Origin: Prevotella sp. UBA2754
Lineage (GTDB): Bacteria > Bacteroidota > Bacteroidia > Bacteroidales > Bacteroidaceae
Reading direction: 5' to 3'
Length of the DNA stretch: 64,000 bases
NCBI GenBank assembly: GCA_002353295.1
Contig: DEJG01000019.1
Coordinates: 515,107 to 579,106 of the forward strand
The translations under genes and the position numbers were made by a program. Below, piece after piece: positions 34,209 through 42,933 of the stretch. Every line of letters starts with the position of its first letter. The stretch's first letter is position 1. The notes beneath the pieces are model-generated. The model was given only the letters and a program-made list of their open reading frames with translations. It searched no databases and was not told the origin of the DNA.

Positions 34209-36080
34209 CCTCAGGCTATTCAATACCACACTGACGCTCGAGAATGCCATCAGTGCCGAAGCCCACATGGGGGTTATTTGCCATTGCATTCCAAAGAGGT
34301 AGGGCAGACCTGCTGCCAAAGGAATACAGATGATGTTATAGATGAAAGCCCAGAACAGGTTTTGGTGAATCATATTCACTGTTTGTTTGGATAGTGCAAT
34401 AGTCTCAGGAATACGACGCAGGTCGGAACCCATCAGGGTCACCTGAGCCACATCCATCGCCACATCTGTGCCTTTGCCCATCGCAATACTGACATCGGCA
34501 CGCGCCAGTGCCTGCGAGTCATTGATACCATCGCCCACCATCGCTACTTGCTTGCCTTGCGTCTGCAAATCGCGCACCAAGTTTTCTTTGTCTTGTGGCA
34601 ATACTTCCGAACGGTAGTGCTCAATACCAGCCTCGTGGGCTATTTCCTTGGCGCGCTCTTCCTTGTCGCCACTCATCATATACACCTCGATGCCCATTTG
34701 CTGTAGCTGTTGCATCGCTTCACGGGCATGGGGCTTGAGGGTCTCAGACCCCTCCAACCTCCCCTGTTGAGGGGAGGCTATAGGTTGGGTGAGTGTTCCT
34801 GTCTTGTCGATGACCATCGCATCCACCTTGCGTATTTCTTCCAGTGCGGTGGCGTCTTTGATCAGGATATTTTTTTCGGCAGCCTTGCCAATACCCACCA
34901 TCAGGGCAGTAGGCGTAGCCAGTCCCATAGCGCAGGGACAGGCAATCACCAGTACGCTGACAGCCGATAGAATAGCTTGAGGCAGATATGTCTGACCACC
35001 GATGAGATACCACGCCAGGAATGTCAGCAAGGCAATGCCTCCTACGGCTGGTACGAAAATCAGGGCTATCTTATCGACTATCCGTTGTACGGGCGCCTTC
35101 GAACCTTGAGCCTCCTGCACCATGCGTATCATATTGGCAAGAACTGTCTTCTGTCCGATTTCCTCGGCTTTGAAACGCAGCATTCCTTCTTTGACGATAG
35201 TACCTGCCAGCACCTTGTCGCCCGTCTTTTTCTCTACAGCCACCGATTCGCCTGTCATCATCGATTCGTCGATGTAGGCGACGGAATCGCCTACAACAGT
35301 GGCATCAACTGGAATCTTCTCTCCGGCTCGCACTTCGATGGTATCGCCAGGCTGCAAGGCAGAGATAGGGGCGTCTACGGTAGAGCCTTCCACCACCAAT
35401 CGGGCAGTCTTGGGCGTCAGACTCATCAAGTCGCGAATAGCTGAGGCTGTACTATGCTTGGCACGTTCCTCCATCAGTCGGCCCGTCAGTACGAAGGTGA
35501 TAATCATCACCGAGGCATCGAAGTAGGTATGCCATTCTATGCCTTGTGCTCCCCAGTATGATTCCCCCCAGAACGTGTTGAAGGTGCTGAAAAGGAACGA
35601 GATGCCTGTTGAAAGTGCTACCAGTGTGTCCATATTGGCTGAAGCGTGCATCAGTTGGCGAACCGTATTCACATAGAACTGTCGGCCTGGATAGAGAATG
35701 TTCAGCAGAGCGAGAATCAGCATCGACTGATTGGCTATATCGCGCGTACCTATATTAATCCATCCCATAGAGATGGCCATGACCACAGCAGCTATGACCC
35801 ATGATGCCACCACCTTCATCATCAGACCGGTGTAGGCACGTCGCTCAATAGCTTCCACATTGCGGTCTTCCTCAATCACCAAGTCGTAGCCTATCGCCGA
35901 GAGCGACTCTTTCATCTGCTCTGGTGATGTCACTGTTTCGTCGTAATCTATCAGTGCTGTACGGGCAGGCAGATTAACGGAGGCCGACTGGACACCTTCT
36001 GTCTGGTTGAGACGGCGTTCCACATTGGCTGCACAGCCGGCACACATCATGCCTAATACGGCAAAAGTCTTTTTCTCCAT
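34191..36080 (-). CDS. copA: Copper-type P1B ATPase with a shortened ATP-binding region
   Basis: 629 aa. One N-terminal HMA domain with 'GMMCAGCAANV' (CxxC), eight expected membrane helices, 'MTGESVAVEK', the channel motif 'IACPCAMGLATPTAL', phosphorylation site 'DKTGTLT' (about residue 425) and hinge 'VAMVGDGINDSQALA'. Between DKTGT and GDGIND there are only about 90 residues; full CopA proteins have about twice that, including the nucleotide-binding N domain with its His-Pro motif. That part is missing, and a palindromic repeat (34751-34788) sits exactly there. Probably Cu+ export, possibly altered ATP handling. Minus-strand promoter TAACTTTG at 36089-36096. Confidence 0.9.
   Translation of the reverse strand: MEKKTFAVLGMMCAGCAANVERRLNQTEGVQSASVNLPARTALIDYDETVTSPEQMKESLSAIGYDLVIEEDRNVEAIERRAYTGLMMKVVASWVIAAVVMAISMGWINIGTRDIANQSMLILALLNILYPGRQFYVNTVRQLMHASANMDTLVALSTGISFLFSTFNTFWGESYWGAQGIEWHTYFDASVMIITFVLTGRLMEERAKHSTASAIRDLMSLTPKTARLVVEGSTVDAPISALQPGDTIEVRAGEKIPVDATVVGDSVAYIDESMMTGESVAVEKKTGDKVLAGTIVKEGMLRFKAEEIGQKTVLANMIRMVQEAQGSKAPVQRIVDKIALIFVPAVGGIALLTFLAWYLIGGQTYLPQAILSAVSVLVIACPCAMGLATPTALMVGIGKAAEKNILIKDATALEEIRKVDAMVIDKTGTLTQPIASPQQGRLEGSETLKPHAREAMQQLQQMGIEVYMMSGDKEERAKEIAHEAGIEHYRSEVLPQDKENLVRDLQTQGKQVAMVGDGINDSQALARADVSIAMGKGTDVAMDVAQVTLMGSDLRRIPETIALSKQTVNMIHQNLFWAFIYNIICIPLAAGLPYLFGMQWQITPMWASALMAFSSVSVVLNSLRLKLKN
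34751..34788 (-). repeat. REP-like palindrome translated inside copA
   Basis: Perfect stem CCTCCCCT / AGGGGAGG (34758-34765 and 34770-34777, loop GTTG) with outer arms CCAACC / GGTTGG. It codes for ..IASPQQGRLEGS.. right after DKTGTLT. GC-rich palindromes of this kind are usually intergenic. Confidence 0.75.
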
Positions 36081-36134
36081 AACGGGTGCAAAGTTACATA
36101 TTTTGCGTCAAAATAAAAAATTTCTGTCAAATTG

Positions 36135-36166
36135 TTTGCGTAATTAAGGAAAAAGATATAATTTTG
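36135..36166 (+). promoter_or_regulatory. Promoter of the Phe/Tyr operon leader
   Basis: TTTG (36135-36138), 20-bp spacer, TAATTTTG (36159-36166). Transcription should start near 36172, about 22 bases before the leader peptide ATG. Confidence 0.75.
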
Positions 36167-36193
36167 CACTCAACAAACAAAAACGTAGTGACA

Positions 36194-36271
36194 ATGTTGA
36201 ACAGAAACGCTTACTTTTACGGTTATTATTTTTACTTTACAGCAACCTGTGAAGCGGTAAGCCGTATGTAA
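36194..36271 (+). CDS. Phe/Tyr-rich leader peptide of the aromatic operon
   Basis: 25 codons, M-L-N-R-N-A-Y-F-Y-G-Y-Y-F-Y-F-T-A-T.., ending TAA at 36269. Residues 7-15 contain five Tyr and three Phe in nine positions. It lies between a consensus promoter and a terminator hairpin upstream of pheA. Its later codons (36248-36257) are the antiterminator strand. This is the standard design of a ribosome-stalling attenuator: low charged tRNA-Phe or tRNA-Tyr stalls the ribosome in the aromatic run and lets the operon be read. Confidence 0.85.
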   Translation: MLNRNAYFYGYYFYFTATCEAVSRM

Positions 36272-36340
36272 GCTCTTACAAAATGAGAATAGAAAAATAA
36301 AATAAGGCCCCGCTTCACAAATGTGAGACGGGGCTTCCAT
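36248..36340 (+). promoter_or_regulatory. Attenuator: antiterminator and terminator hairpins
   Basis: Terminator: GCCCCG..TCACA (36307-36319) pairs with TGTGA..CGGGGC (36322-36334), one mismatch and one G.T pair, then CTTCCATTT. Antiterminator: TGTGAAGCGG (36248-36257, inside the leader peptide gene) is a perfect 10-nt complement of CCGCTTCACA (36310-36319), the left arm of the terminator. A third hairpin, TGTAAG-CT-CTTACA (36267-36280), covers the leader stop codon and may act as a pause signal. The two states are mutually exclusive. The T-run is weak, as often in this phylum. Confidence 0.8.
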
Positions 36341-36361
36341 TTAAATAGAAAATAAACAAAT

Positions 36362-37204
36362 ATGAAGAGAATAGCCATACAAGGACTGATAGGATCGTTC
36401 CACGATATTGCAGCACACCTGTATTTCGAGGGTGAACAGATACAGCTCATCTGTTGCGCCACCTTCGAGGAGGTGTTCCAGAACATGAAACAGGACCCCA
36501 CTGCCATTGGTATGCTCGCCATCGAGAACACCATTGCCGGTTCATTGCTGCATAACTACGAACTCCTGCGCGATTCAGGAACCACTATCGTAGGCGAGCA
36601 TAAGTTGCACATCTCGCATTGCATCTGTTGTCTGCCGGATGATGATTGGAGCACCATTACTGAAATTCATTCCCATCCCGTTGCCCTGATGCAGTGTCGT
36701 GAGTTCCTGGCTCAGCATCCCAATATGAAGCATGTAGAGGCAGAAGATACGGCAGGCAGTGCCAAGATGATAGCCGAGGGACAGCACAAAGGGTGGGCAG
36801 CTATCTGTCATGCTGATGCAGCTCGCCAGTATGGGTTGAAGGTGCTCGAGAATCATATCGAGGACAATAAGCACAACTTCACCCGCTTCCTCGTGGTCAG
36901 CAATCCCAACAAGGCCGATATGCTCCGTCCGTTGACCGAGGCCAATAAGTCGAGCATCGTCTTCTCTTTGCCTCACGAGGAGGGCAGTCTGAGTCATGTG
37001 CTGGCGATTCTCTCGTTCTATAAAATCAATCTCACCAAGATACAGTCATTGCCCATCATCGGGCGCGAATGGGAATACCTGTTCTATGTCGATCTGATGT
37101 TCGACGACCTGACTCGCTATCGCCAGTCGATTGATGCAATTATCCCTTTGACCAAAGACTTTAAGATATTAGGAGAATACAAAGATGGCAAACAAACCAA
37201 TTAA
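36362..37204 (+). CDS. pheA: Prephenate dehydratase
   Basis: 280 aa: catalytic PDT domain (about 1-180) with 'AIQGLIGSFHDIAA', 'GMLAIENTIAGSLLHNYELL' and 'NFTRFLVVSN' (Thr-Arg-Phe motif), then an ACT regulatory domain with 'SSIVFSLPHEEGSLSHVLAILS' and the ESRP-like 'LTKIQSLPIIGREWEYLFYVD'. Makes phenylpyruvate from prephenate. The ACT domain implies feedback by Phe in addition to the attenuator. Overlaps the aminotransferase by 20 bp. Confidence 0.95.
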   Translation: MKRIAIQGLIGSFHDIAAHLYFEGEQIQLICCATFEEVFQNMKQDPTAIGMLAIENTIAGSLLHNYELLRDSGTTIVGEHKLHISHCICCLPDDDWSTITEIHSHPVALMQCREFLAQHPNMKHVEAEDTAGSAKMIAEGQHKGWAAICHADAARQYGLKVLENHIEDNKHNFTRFLVVSNPNKADMLRPLTEANKSSIVFSLPHEEGSLSHVLAILSFYKINLTKIQSLPIIGREWEYLFYVDLMFDDLTRYRQSIDAIIPLTKDFKILGEYKDGKQTN

Positions 37205-38384
37205 ACCAGCAGAAAGACTATCGTCAGTCAGCGAATACTACTTCAGTCGTAAACTGAAGGAGGTAGCCCAGTTGAATGCCGAAGGCAAGGACATCATCAG
37301 TCTTGCCATAGGCAGTCCTGATATGCCCCCTTCGGAAAAGACCATCGAGAAATTATGTGAGGTAGCTCATCAGCCCAGTGCTCACGGCTATCAGCCCACT
37401 ATGGGAACCCCCGAGTTGCGCGAGGCGATGGCCCGTTTCTATAAGCGTTGGTATGATGTCGATTTGGATGCCAAGACTGAGCTCCTGCCCCTGATAGGTT
37501 CCAAGGAGGGCATCCTGCACGTCACCCTTGCCTTTGTCAATCCTGGCGACGAGGTGCTGGTGCCTAATCCTGGATATCCCACATATACATCGCTCTCGAA
37601 GATTCTGGGTGCCAAGATTGTGAATTATAACCTCCGTGAAGACAACGGTTGGCAACCCGATTTCGACGAGTTGGAGCAGATGGACCTCTCGCGTGTCAAA
37701 CTCATGTGGACCAACTATCCCAATATGCCTACGGGCGGCAATGCCCGTCGTGAGACCTACGAGCGACTGGTGCGCTTCGCTGTTGACCACGATTTGGTCG
37801 TGGTCAACGACAATCCTTACTCCTTCATTCTCAACGAGGAGCATCTCTCCATCCTGCAGATACCAGGAGCCAAAGATTGTTGCATCGAGTTCAATTCAAT
37901 GTCGAAATCGCACAATATGCCAGGTTGGCGTGTCGGTCTCTGTGCCACCAATGCCGAGTTTATCTCTTGGATTCTGAAGGTACAGTCGAATATCGAGAGT
38001 GGCACCTTCCGTGGCATCCAGTTGGCAGCTGCCGAGGCTTACGACAACAGCGACGAGTGGCATCGTGAGGCAAACATTGAGACCTATCGCCGTCGCCGTC
38101 AGTATGCCGAACAGATTATGGATGTGTTGGGATGCACCTACGACAAGCAGCAGGTCGGTATGTTCCTTTGGGGCAAGATACCCGATAGCATTGTGCAAGT
38201 GGAAGACCTGACGGAGCGTGTGCTCCACGAGGCTCGTGTATTCATCACCCCAGGCTTCATTTTCGGCTCGAATGGTGAGCGCTATATCCGCATCTCCCTC
38301 TGTGCCAAAGAAGAGAAACTCGAAGCTGCGCTTCGAAGAATTAAAGGAACATTAGTTAACACAATAAAGAAAACAAAAGAATAA
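37185..38384 (+). CDS. PLP-dependent aminotransferase (aromatic/aspartate class I)
   Basis: 399 aa fold-type I aminotransferase: 'LAIGSPDMPPS', 'YQPTMGTPELREAMARFY', 'LVPNPGYPTY', 'NYPNMPTGG' and the PLP lysine in 'SMSKSHNMPGWRVG'. Context between pheA and DAHP synthase implies that it aminates phenylpyruvate and 4-hydroxyphenylpyruvate to Phe and Tyr. Sequence also resembles LL-diaminopimelate-type enzymes, so the substrate is inferred from the operon. Confidence 0.9.
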   Translation: MANKPIKPAERLSSVSEYYFSRKLKEVAQLNAEGKDIISLAIGSPDMPPSEKTIEKLCEVAHQPSAHGYQPTMGTPELREAMARFYKRWYDVDLDAKTELLPLIGSKEGILHVTLAFVNPGDEVLVPNPGYPTYTSLSKILGAKIVNYNLREDNGWQPDFDELEQMDLSRVKLMWTNYPNMPTGGNARRETYERLVRFAVDHDLVVVNDNPYSFILNEEHLSILQIPGAKDCCIEFNSMSKSHNMPGWRVGLCATNAEFISWILKVQSNIESGTFRGIQLAAAEAYDNSDEWHREANIETYRRRRQYAEQIMDVLGCTYDKQQVGMFLWGKIPDSIVQVEDLTERVLHEARVFITPGFIFGSNGERYIRISLCAKEEKLEAALRRIKGTLVNTIKKTKE

Positions 38385-38405
38385 CAGAATAGTTGATTTG
38401 AGGAA

Positions 38406-38443
38406 TTTCAATTCTTCAATTCTTCAATTCTTCAATTTTCAAA
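38406..38443. repeat. TTCAATTC tandem repeat in an operon spacer
   Basis: About four perfect 8-bp units TTCAATTC between the aminotransferase and the DAHP synthase gene, ending four bases before the ATG at 38447, where a leader would normally lie. Confidence 0.8.
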
Positions 38444-38446
38444 GTT

Positions 38447-39511
38447 ATGGAATTAGACTTAGAACCCCTTAAGTTACCCAGTGACAACGAACGCCCCTTC
38501 GTCATTGCAGGACCCTGCAGTGCTGAGAGTGAGGAGCAAGTGATGACAACAGCCAAGCAACTGGCTATGTTTGGATGCCACAACTTCCGTGCCGGAGTGT
38601 GGAAACCACGCACCAAACCAGGAGGCTTCGAGGGGCACGGTGAACCGGCTCTCGTTTGGCTCAAGCAGGTCAAGCAGGAAACCAAGATGCTCGTAGCTAC
38701 CGAGGTGGCTACTCCTGAGCATGTGGAACTCTGTCTGAAGTATGGCATCGACATCCTGTGGATTGGTGCCCGTACCTCAGCCAACCCCTTTGCTATGCAG
38801 GCATTGGCAGATTCGCTGAAGGGCGTCGATGTACCTGTTTTCGTGAAGAATCCCGTCAACCCCGACTTGGAGTTGTGGATTGGTGCCCTGGAGCGTCTGA
38901 ACCAAGCAGGCGTGAAGCGTCTGGCTGCCATCCATCGCGGTTTCTCCAGTTACGATAAGAAGATATACCGTAATATGCCCATGTGGCAGATTCCCATCGA
39001 GTTGCATCGTCGTATTCCAGAGCTGCCCATCATCAACGACCCCTCGCATATCGGGGGTAGGAGAGAGCTGATAGCTCCCCTTTGTCAGCAGGCTATGGAC
39101 CTGGGCTTCGACGGACTGATTGTAGAGAGTCATTGCGACCCCGACAAGGCGTGGAGTGACGCCAAGCAACAGGTGACACCCGATGTGCTCGACTATATCC
39201 TGTCGCTGCTCGTCATTCGTGATGAAAACACATCGACGGAGGGAATCACCACCTTGCGTAAGCAGATTGACGAATTGGACAACCAACTGATGGACTTACT
39301 CGCCAAGCGTATGCGTGTTTGTCGTGAGATTGGTCAGTATAAGAAAGAACATAATATGACAGTACTTCAGACATCGCGTTACAACGAGATTCTCGACAAG
39401 CGTGGTGCGCAGGGCTCGCTCCTTGGAATGGGTCCTGAGTTCGTGGCTCATGTTTTCGAGAGCATTCACGAAGAAAGTGTCCGTCAGCAAATGGAAATCA
39501 TTAACAAGTAA
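38447..39511 (+). CDS. Bifunctional DAHP synthase / chorismate mutase
   Basis: 354 aa. The N-terminal 255 residues are a class Ib DAHP synthase (KDO8PS-like): 'PFVIAGPCSAESEEQV', 'AGVWKPRTKPGGFEGHGE', 'WIGARTSANPFAMQALAD', 'AIHRGFSSYD' and 'IINDPSHIGGRRE'. The C-terminal about 90 residues are an AroQ chorismate mutase ('TLRKQIDELDNQLMDLLAKRMRVCREIGQYKKEHNM'). One protein thus starts and branches the aromatic pathway; the mutase domain likely gives allosteric control by prephenate. Confidence 0.94.
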   Translation: MELDLEPLKLPSDNERPFVIAGPCSAESEEQVMTTAKQLAMFGCHNFRAGVWKPRTKPGGFEGHGEPALVWLKQVKQETKMLVATEVATPEHVELCLKYGIDILWIGARTSANPFAMQALADSLKGVDVPVFVKNPVNPDLELWIGALERLNQAGVKRLAAIHRGFSSYDKKIYRNMPMWQIPIELHRRIPELPIINDPSHIGGRRELIAPLCQQAMDLGFDGLIVESHCDPDKAWSDAKQQVTPDVLDYILSLLVIRDENTSTEGITTLRKQIDELDNQLMDLLAKRMRVCREIGQYKKEHNMTVLQTSRYNEILDKRGAQGSLLGMGPEFVAHVFESIHEESVRQQMEIINK

Positions 39512-39597
39512 AAATTGAAAGATTGAAGAATTGAAGGATTGAAGTCCACGCGGCTCTCAAAAACTTCAATTCTTCAATTTTTAAACTCTTCAATTCT
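39512..39597. repeat. GAATTGAA/TTCAATTC repeats flanking tyrA start
   Basis: A spacer made of GATTGAAGAATTGAAG-type units (39515-39543), a short unique middle, then the inverse-oriented TTCAATTCTTCAATTT (39566-39581). The two blocks are complementary, so the spacer can fold into one long hairpin just before the tyrA ATG. Confidence 0.75.
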
Positions 39598-40392
39598 ATG
39601 AAAATATTAGTTCTTGGTGCAGGCAAGATGGGTAGTTTCTTCATCGACCTGCTGAGTTTCGACCACGAGGTAGCCGTTTACGAGAAAGACCCTAAGCGGA
39701 TGCGGTTTACCTACAACTGTCAGCGTTTCACTGAGTTGGACGAGATACGCCAGTTCAATCCCGATTTGGTCATCAATGCCGTCACAGTAAAATACACCAT
39801 TCCTGCCTTCAAGGAGGTGATGCCCTATTTGCGTCAGGACTGCATCATCAGCGACATCTCCAGTGTGAAGACCAATCTGAAGGAGTTCTACGAGGAGGCT
39901 GGTCATCCTTATGTATCGACGCACCCCATGTTCGGTCCTACGTTTGCCAATCTGCAACAGCTGTCCGAAGAGAACGCCATCATCATCAGCGAGGGCGACT
40001 ATATGGGGCGTATCTTCTTCAAGGACCTCTATCAGAAACTCGACCTCAATATCTACGAATACACCTTCGAGGAGCACGATAAGACGGTGGCTTACTCATT
40101 GAGTATTCCATTTGTATCGACCTTCGTCTTTGCGGCTGTCATGAAGCATCAGGACGCACCAGGCACCACCTTCAAGCGCCACATGAAGATAGCCAAGGGC
40201 GTGCTCAATGAGGACGACTATCTGTTGCAGGAAATCCTGTTCAACCCCTATACTCACGATCAGGTCAGCCAGATTCGCACCGAGTTGAAAGAACTCTTGG
40301 AAATCATCGACCAGAAGGATGCCAAGGGCATGAAGGCCTATCTCACCAAGATACGCAACAACGTGAAGCGCGACATAGAGATTAAGCAATAG
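39598..40392 (+). CDS. tyrA: Prephenate dehydrogenase
   Basis: 264 aa. NAD(P)-binding 'ILVLGAGKMGSFFIDLLS' at the N-terminus, 'DISSVKTNLKEF' and 'STHPMFGPTFANL' (catalytic His) typical of TyrA. It oxidises prephenate to 4-hydroxyphenylpyruvate for Tyr. Last gene of the attenuated operon pheA-aminotransferase-DAHPS/CM-tyrA, so all four steps are controlled by the Phe/Tyr leader. Confidence 0.93.
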   Translation: MKILVLGAGKMGSFFIDLLSFDHEVAVYEKDPKRMRFTYNCQRFTELDEIRQFNPDLVINAVTVKYTIPAFKEVMPYLRQDCIISDISSVKTNLKEFYEEAGHPYVSTHPMFGPTFANLQQLSEENAIIISEGDYMGRIFFKDLYQKLDLNIYEYTFEEHDKTVAYSLSIPFVSTFVFAAVMKHQDAPGTTFKRHMKIAKGVLNEDDYLLQEILFNPYTHDQVSQIRTELKELLEIIDQKDAKGMKAYLTKIRNNVKRDIEIKQ

Positions 40393-40408
40393 CCCGTCGG
40401 CAGTTTGA

Positions 40409-42829
40409 TTACAGCTGAACCTTCACTTCTGTTCCGCTATAGTTCACCGTTTGTGGTGTGCCGTCAGGCAGCACGACGGTGAATTTTCTATTGGTAATCA
40501 TGCCTGGGTATTGTCCTTTCCGTTGACCGATGGTCAGCGTGCGCTGATGGTCGTCCCAATGGAAGGAGAGAGTGGTGTAGATGCCCCGTTCGTAGTTATA
40601 TCCGTCACCTTCGTCCTCGTAAAGTGTGAAGTCACCGTCGGCACCAGGATAGACGCGAATTTCCAGCTGGTCCCACGCTTTCTCACCCGTGTATTGCATT
40701 TCCTGTCCCAGTGGCAGAATGCTGCCAGCACGTACGAACATAGGTACTCGGCTCAGATGCGTTGTCAGTGTCACTGTCTGTCCGCCTCGATAAGACTGAC
40801 CTGTCCAGAAGTCGTACCATAGTGCTCCCTTCGGCAGATATTTCGTGGCTGTCTTCGGCTCATTCCACTGGATGTTTTTTACTTCCGCCTTATCACTTTT
40901 CACCTCTTTCTTATCCCACCCCGTCATAGCATCCTCTTTGACGATTTGTTCCTCCGTGTATTGCGGGTCGAGGATAGGAGCGGCAAGAATGTTGCGTCCC
41001 AGCATAAACTCGTCAGTCATCTCCCACACGTGGCGGTCGGAAGCGAAGTCGCTGAACAGCGGACGCAGATAGCTCTCGTTATTACTGGTCACTTGCCATG
41101 CAATACTGTATAGATAAGGTATCAGTCTGTAGCGTAGCCGTATGGTCTGTTCAATGATGTCATAGATGGGTTCGCCTTTCTTGCCGAATTGCCATATCTC
41201 GCGAGGCGCATCGGCACCGTGACTACGGAAAACGGGGCAAAACAGTCCGTACTGCATCCATCGTACATACAGTTCCTGGAATTGTGGATTCTGTGGAGCA
41301 CTGCCACTGCCCTTTGTGTTATATGAACCACAGAAGAAACCGCCGATGTCCGTGTTGAAGTTCGGACAGCCCGTCAGCGAGTAGCTCAGTCCGGCAGGCA
41401 CCTGCTTGCGCAGCATGTCCCATGACGATGCCACATCGCCGCTCCACAGTCCTGAACCATAGTGCTGCTGACCGGCAAAGGCCGAACGTGTCATGATGAA
41501 GACACGCTTCTCAGGCAGTTGGCTTTTGACAGCTCGCTGGTTCAGATATACACCCTTCACCGTCTCCAGCGGGAATGCATTGCGCAGTGAGCGCCAAGTG
41601 CCGTTCTTGCCAGCCTTATGGTCGTAGTTAGCCTCCGTAGGATTGAAGAAATCAGGGTCGGTCGAGTCCATCCACCAAGCGTCAGTACCCTTGTCCAATA
41701 GCGTCTTCAGGTTCTGCCAATAAATGTCGCGTGCATCCTTCGAGAAAGCATCATACACCCGCACTCCCGATGGATAGTCCAGTCGTGGGGGCCAGAAGGT
41801 GAGTCCGCTTTGAGGCCACGTGTCAAAATCGAAGAGCAACCCCTTTTCATGGAGTTGGCGATAGGCTTTTGTCTTGGGTCCGAAACTGGCCCATATACTG
41901 ATCATGAAGTGGGCGTGACGCTGGTGTACGTCGCTTATCATCTGTTCGCCGTTGGCATATTCTTCCGTCAGGAAATCCATCGCGTTCCACAGATAGTTCG
42001 AACCCCAGTACTGCCAGTCTTGTACGATGCCGTCCAAAGGCACTTGCAGTTCACGATACTTATCCACCACACCTATCAGTTCGGCAGCACTCTTATAGCG
42101 CTCCTTACACTGCCAGAATCCATACGTCCAGAGTGGGAACATCGGCACGTCGCCCGTCAGATGTCTTATCTCGGCTATCACACCGTCGGCAGAGCCTCCG
42201 TAGGTGAAGTAGTAGTCCGTGCAATCGCCCACCTCCGACGAGAACGACATACCCTCCTTGGCATCGTCGTCAAACTGAGTGCGCGAATAGTTGTCCCAAT
42301 AGATGCCCCATCCCTTGATGGATTGCAGCACGTTCTGGAAGTCCTCCAGGTTCGACTGCTCCATCAGTTTGTGTTCGCCACGACGGTTCATCTTGCCGTT
42401 CTGGATAGTGCCCAGTCCGTAGATGGCTTCATCCTTGTCAAGGGTGAAGGTCTGCGTCACCCTGAATTTCCCCTTGTCAGGACCCTCTGTTCGAGGCTCG
42501 AAGGTGGCTGCACTTCTCTCGCGAAGCAGTGTCTTGCCCTTTGTTGCAAAGGTAAGTACTCCCGTTTTGGGGTCTATCTTGACGGTGAGCACATCACTGC
42601 TCACGCTGTTGCCGTGGTGAGTCACTTTTACGTCCTCGGGCTTGGCAATCACCACGAGTCCCTCCTTTTGATAGGGGTGACCCACAGGTGCTTTCACCAC
42701 CCTTACGGTTTGGGGCGTGTAGAATTCCACCGTCACTACAGTTCCACCAGCCTGCCACTCTACAGGACTACCACTTATTGCCATTGTGATCATACACAGC
42801 AATACCGCCAAAACGTTTCTTCTCATCAT
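40409..42829 (-). CDS. Glycoside hydrolase family 31
   Basis: 806 aa with signal peptide (MMRRNVLAVLLCMITMAISG). N-terminal GH31 beta-sandwich ('GTIQNGKMNRRGEHKLMEQSN'), then the barrel with 'FPLWTYGFWQCKERY', nucleophile segment 'WWMDSTDPDF' and acid/base region 'SGDVASSWDMLRKQ', followed by 'RYRLIPYLYSIAW' and beta domains. Family members are alpha-glucosidases or alpha-xylosidases; the insert 'WASFGPKT' and overall order resemble alpha-xylosidase-type enzymes acting on xyloglucan side chains. Minus-strand promoter TATCTTTG at 42859-42866. Confidence 0.93.
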   Translation of the reverse strand: MMRRNVLAVLLCMITMAISGSPVEWQAGGTVVTVEFYTPQTVRVVKAPVGHPYQKEGLVVIAKPEDVKVTHHGNSVSSDVLTVKIDPKTGVLTFATKGKTLLRERSAATFEPRTEGPDKGKFRVTQTFTLDKDEAIYGLGTIQNGKMNRRGEHKLMEQSNLEDFQNVLQSIKGWGIYWDNYSRTQFDDDAKEGMSFSSEVGDCTDYYFTYGGSADGVIAEIRHLTGDVPMFPLWTYGFWQCKERYKSAAELIGVVDKYRELQVPLDGIVQDWQYWGSNYLWNAMDFLTEEYANGEQMISDVHQRHAHFMISIWASFGPKTKAYRQLHEKGLLFDFDTWPQSGLTFWPPRLDYPSGVRVYDAFSKDARDIYWQNLKTLLDKGTDAWWMDSTDPDFFNPTEANYDHKAGKNGTWRSLRNAFPLETVKGVYLNQRAVKSQLPEKRVFIMTRSAFAGQQHYGSGLWSGDVASSWDMLRKQVPAGLSYSLTGCPNFNTDIGGFFCGSYNTKGSGSAPQNPQFQELYVRWMQYGLFCPVFRSHGADAPREIWQFGKKGEPIYDIIEQTIRLRYRLIPYLYSIAWQVTSNNESYLRPLFSDFASDRHVWEMTDEFMLGRNILAAPILDPQYTEEQIVKEDAMTGWDKKEVKSDKAEVKNIQWNEPKTATKYLPKGALWYDFWTGQSYRGGQTVTLTTHLSRVPMFVRAGSILPLGQEMQYTGEKAWDQLEIRVYPGADGDFTLYEDEGDGYNYERGIYTTLSFHWDDHQRTLTIGQRKGQYPGMITNRKFTVVLPDGTPQTVNYSGTEVKVQL

Positions 42830-42933
42830 GGTTCAATTGATAATATGTTTAGTGAAGCCAAAGATAGTATAAATCGACCGAAATACAAAATATAGTATGC
42901 CTAATTTAATTCTTTTTAATGGAAAATGCGTTG

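Noticed and set aside
41810..42895. 361-codon plus-strand open frame opposite the GH31 gene
   Set aside because: Composition (His/Val/Arg-rich) is that of an antisense shadow; GH31 motifs are clear on the minus strand.
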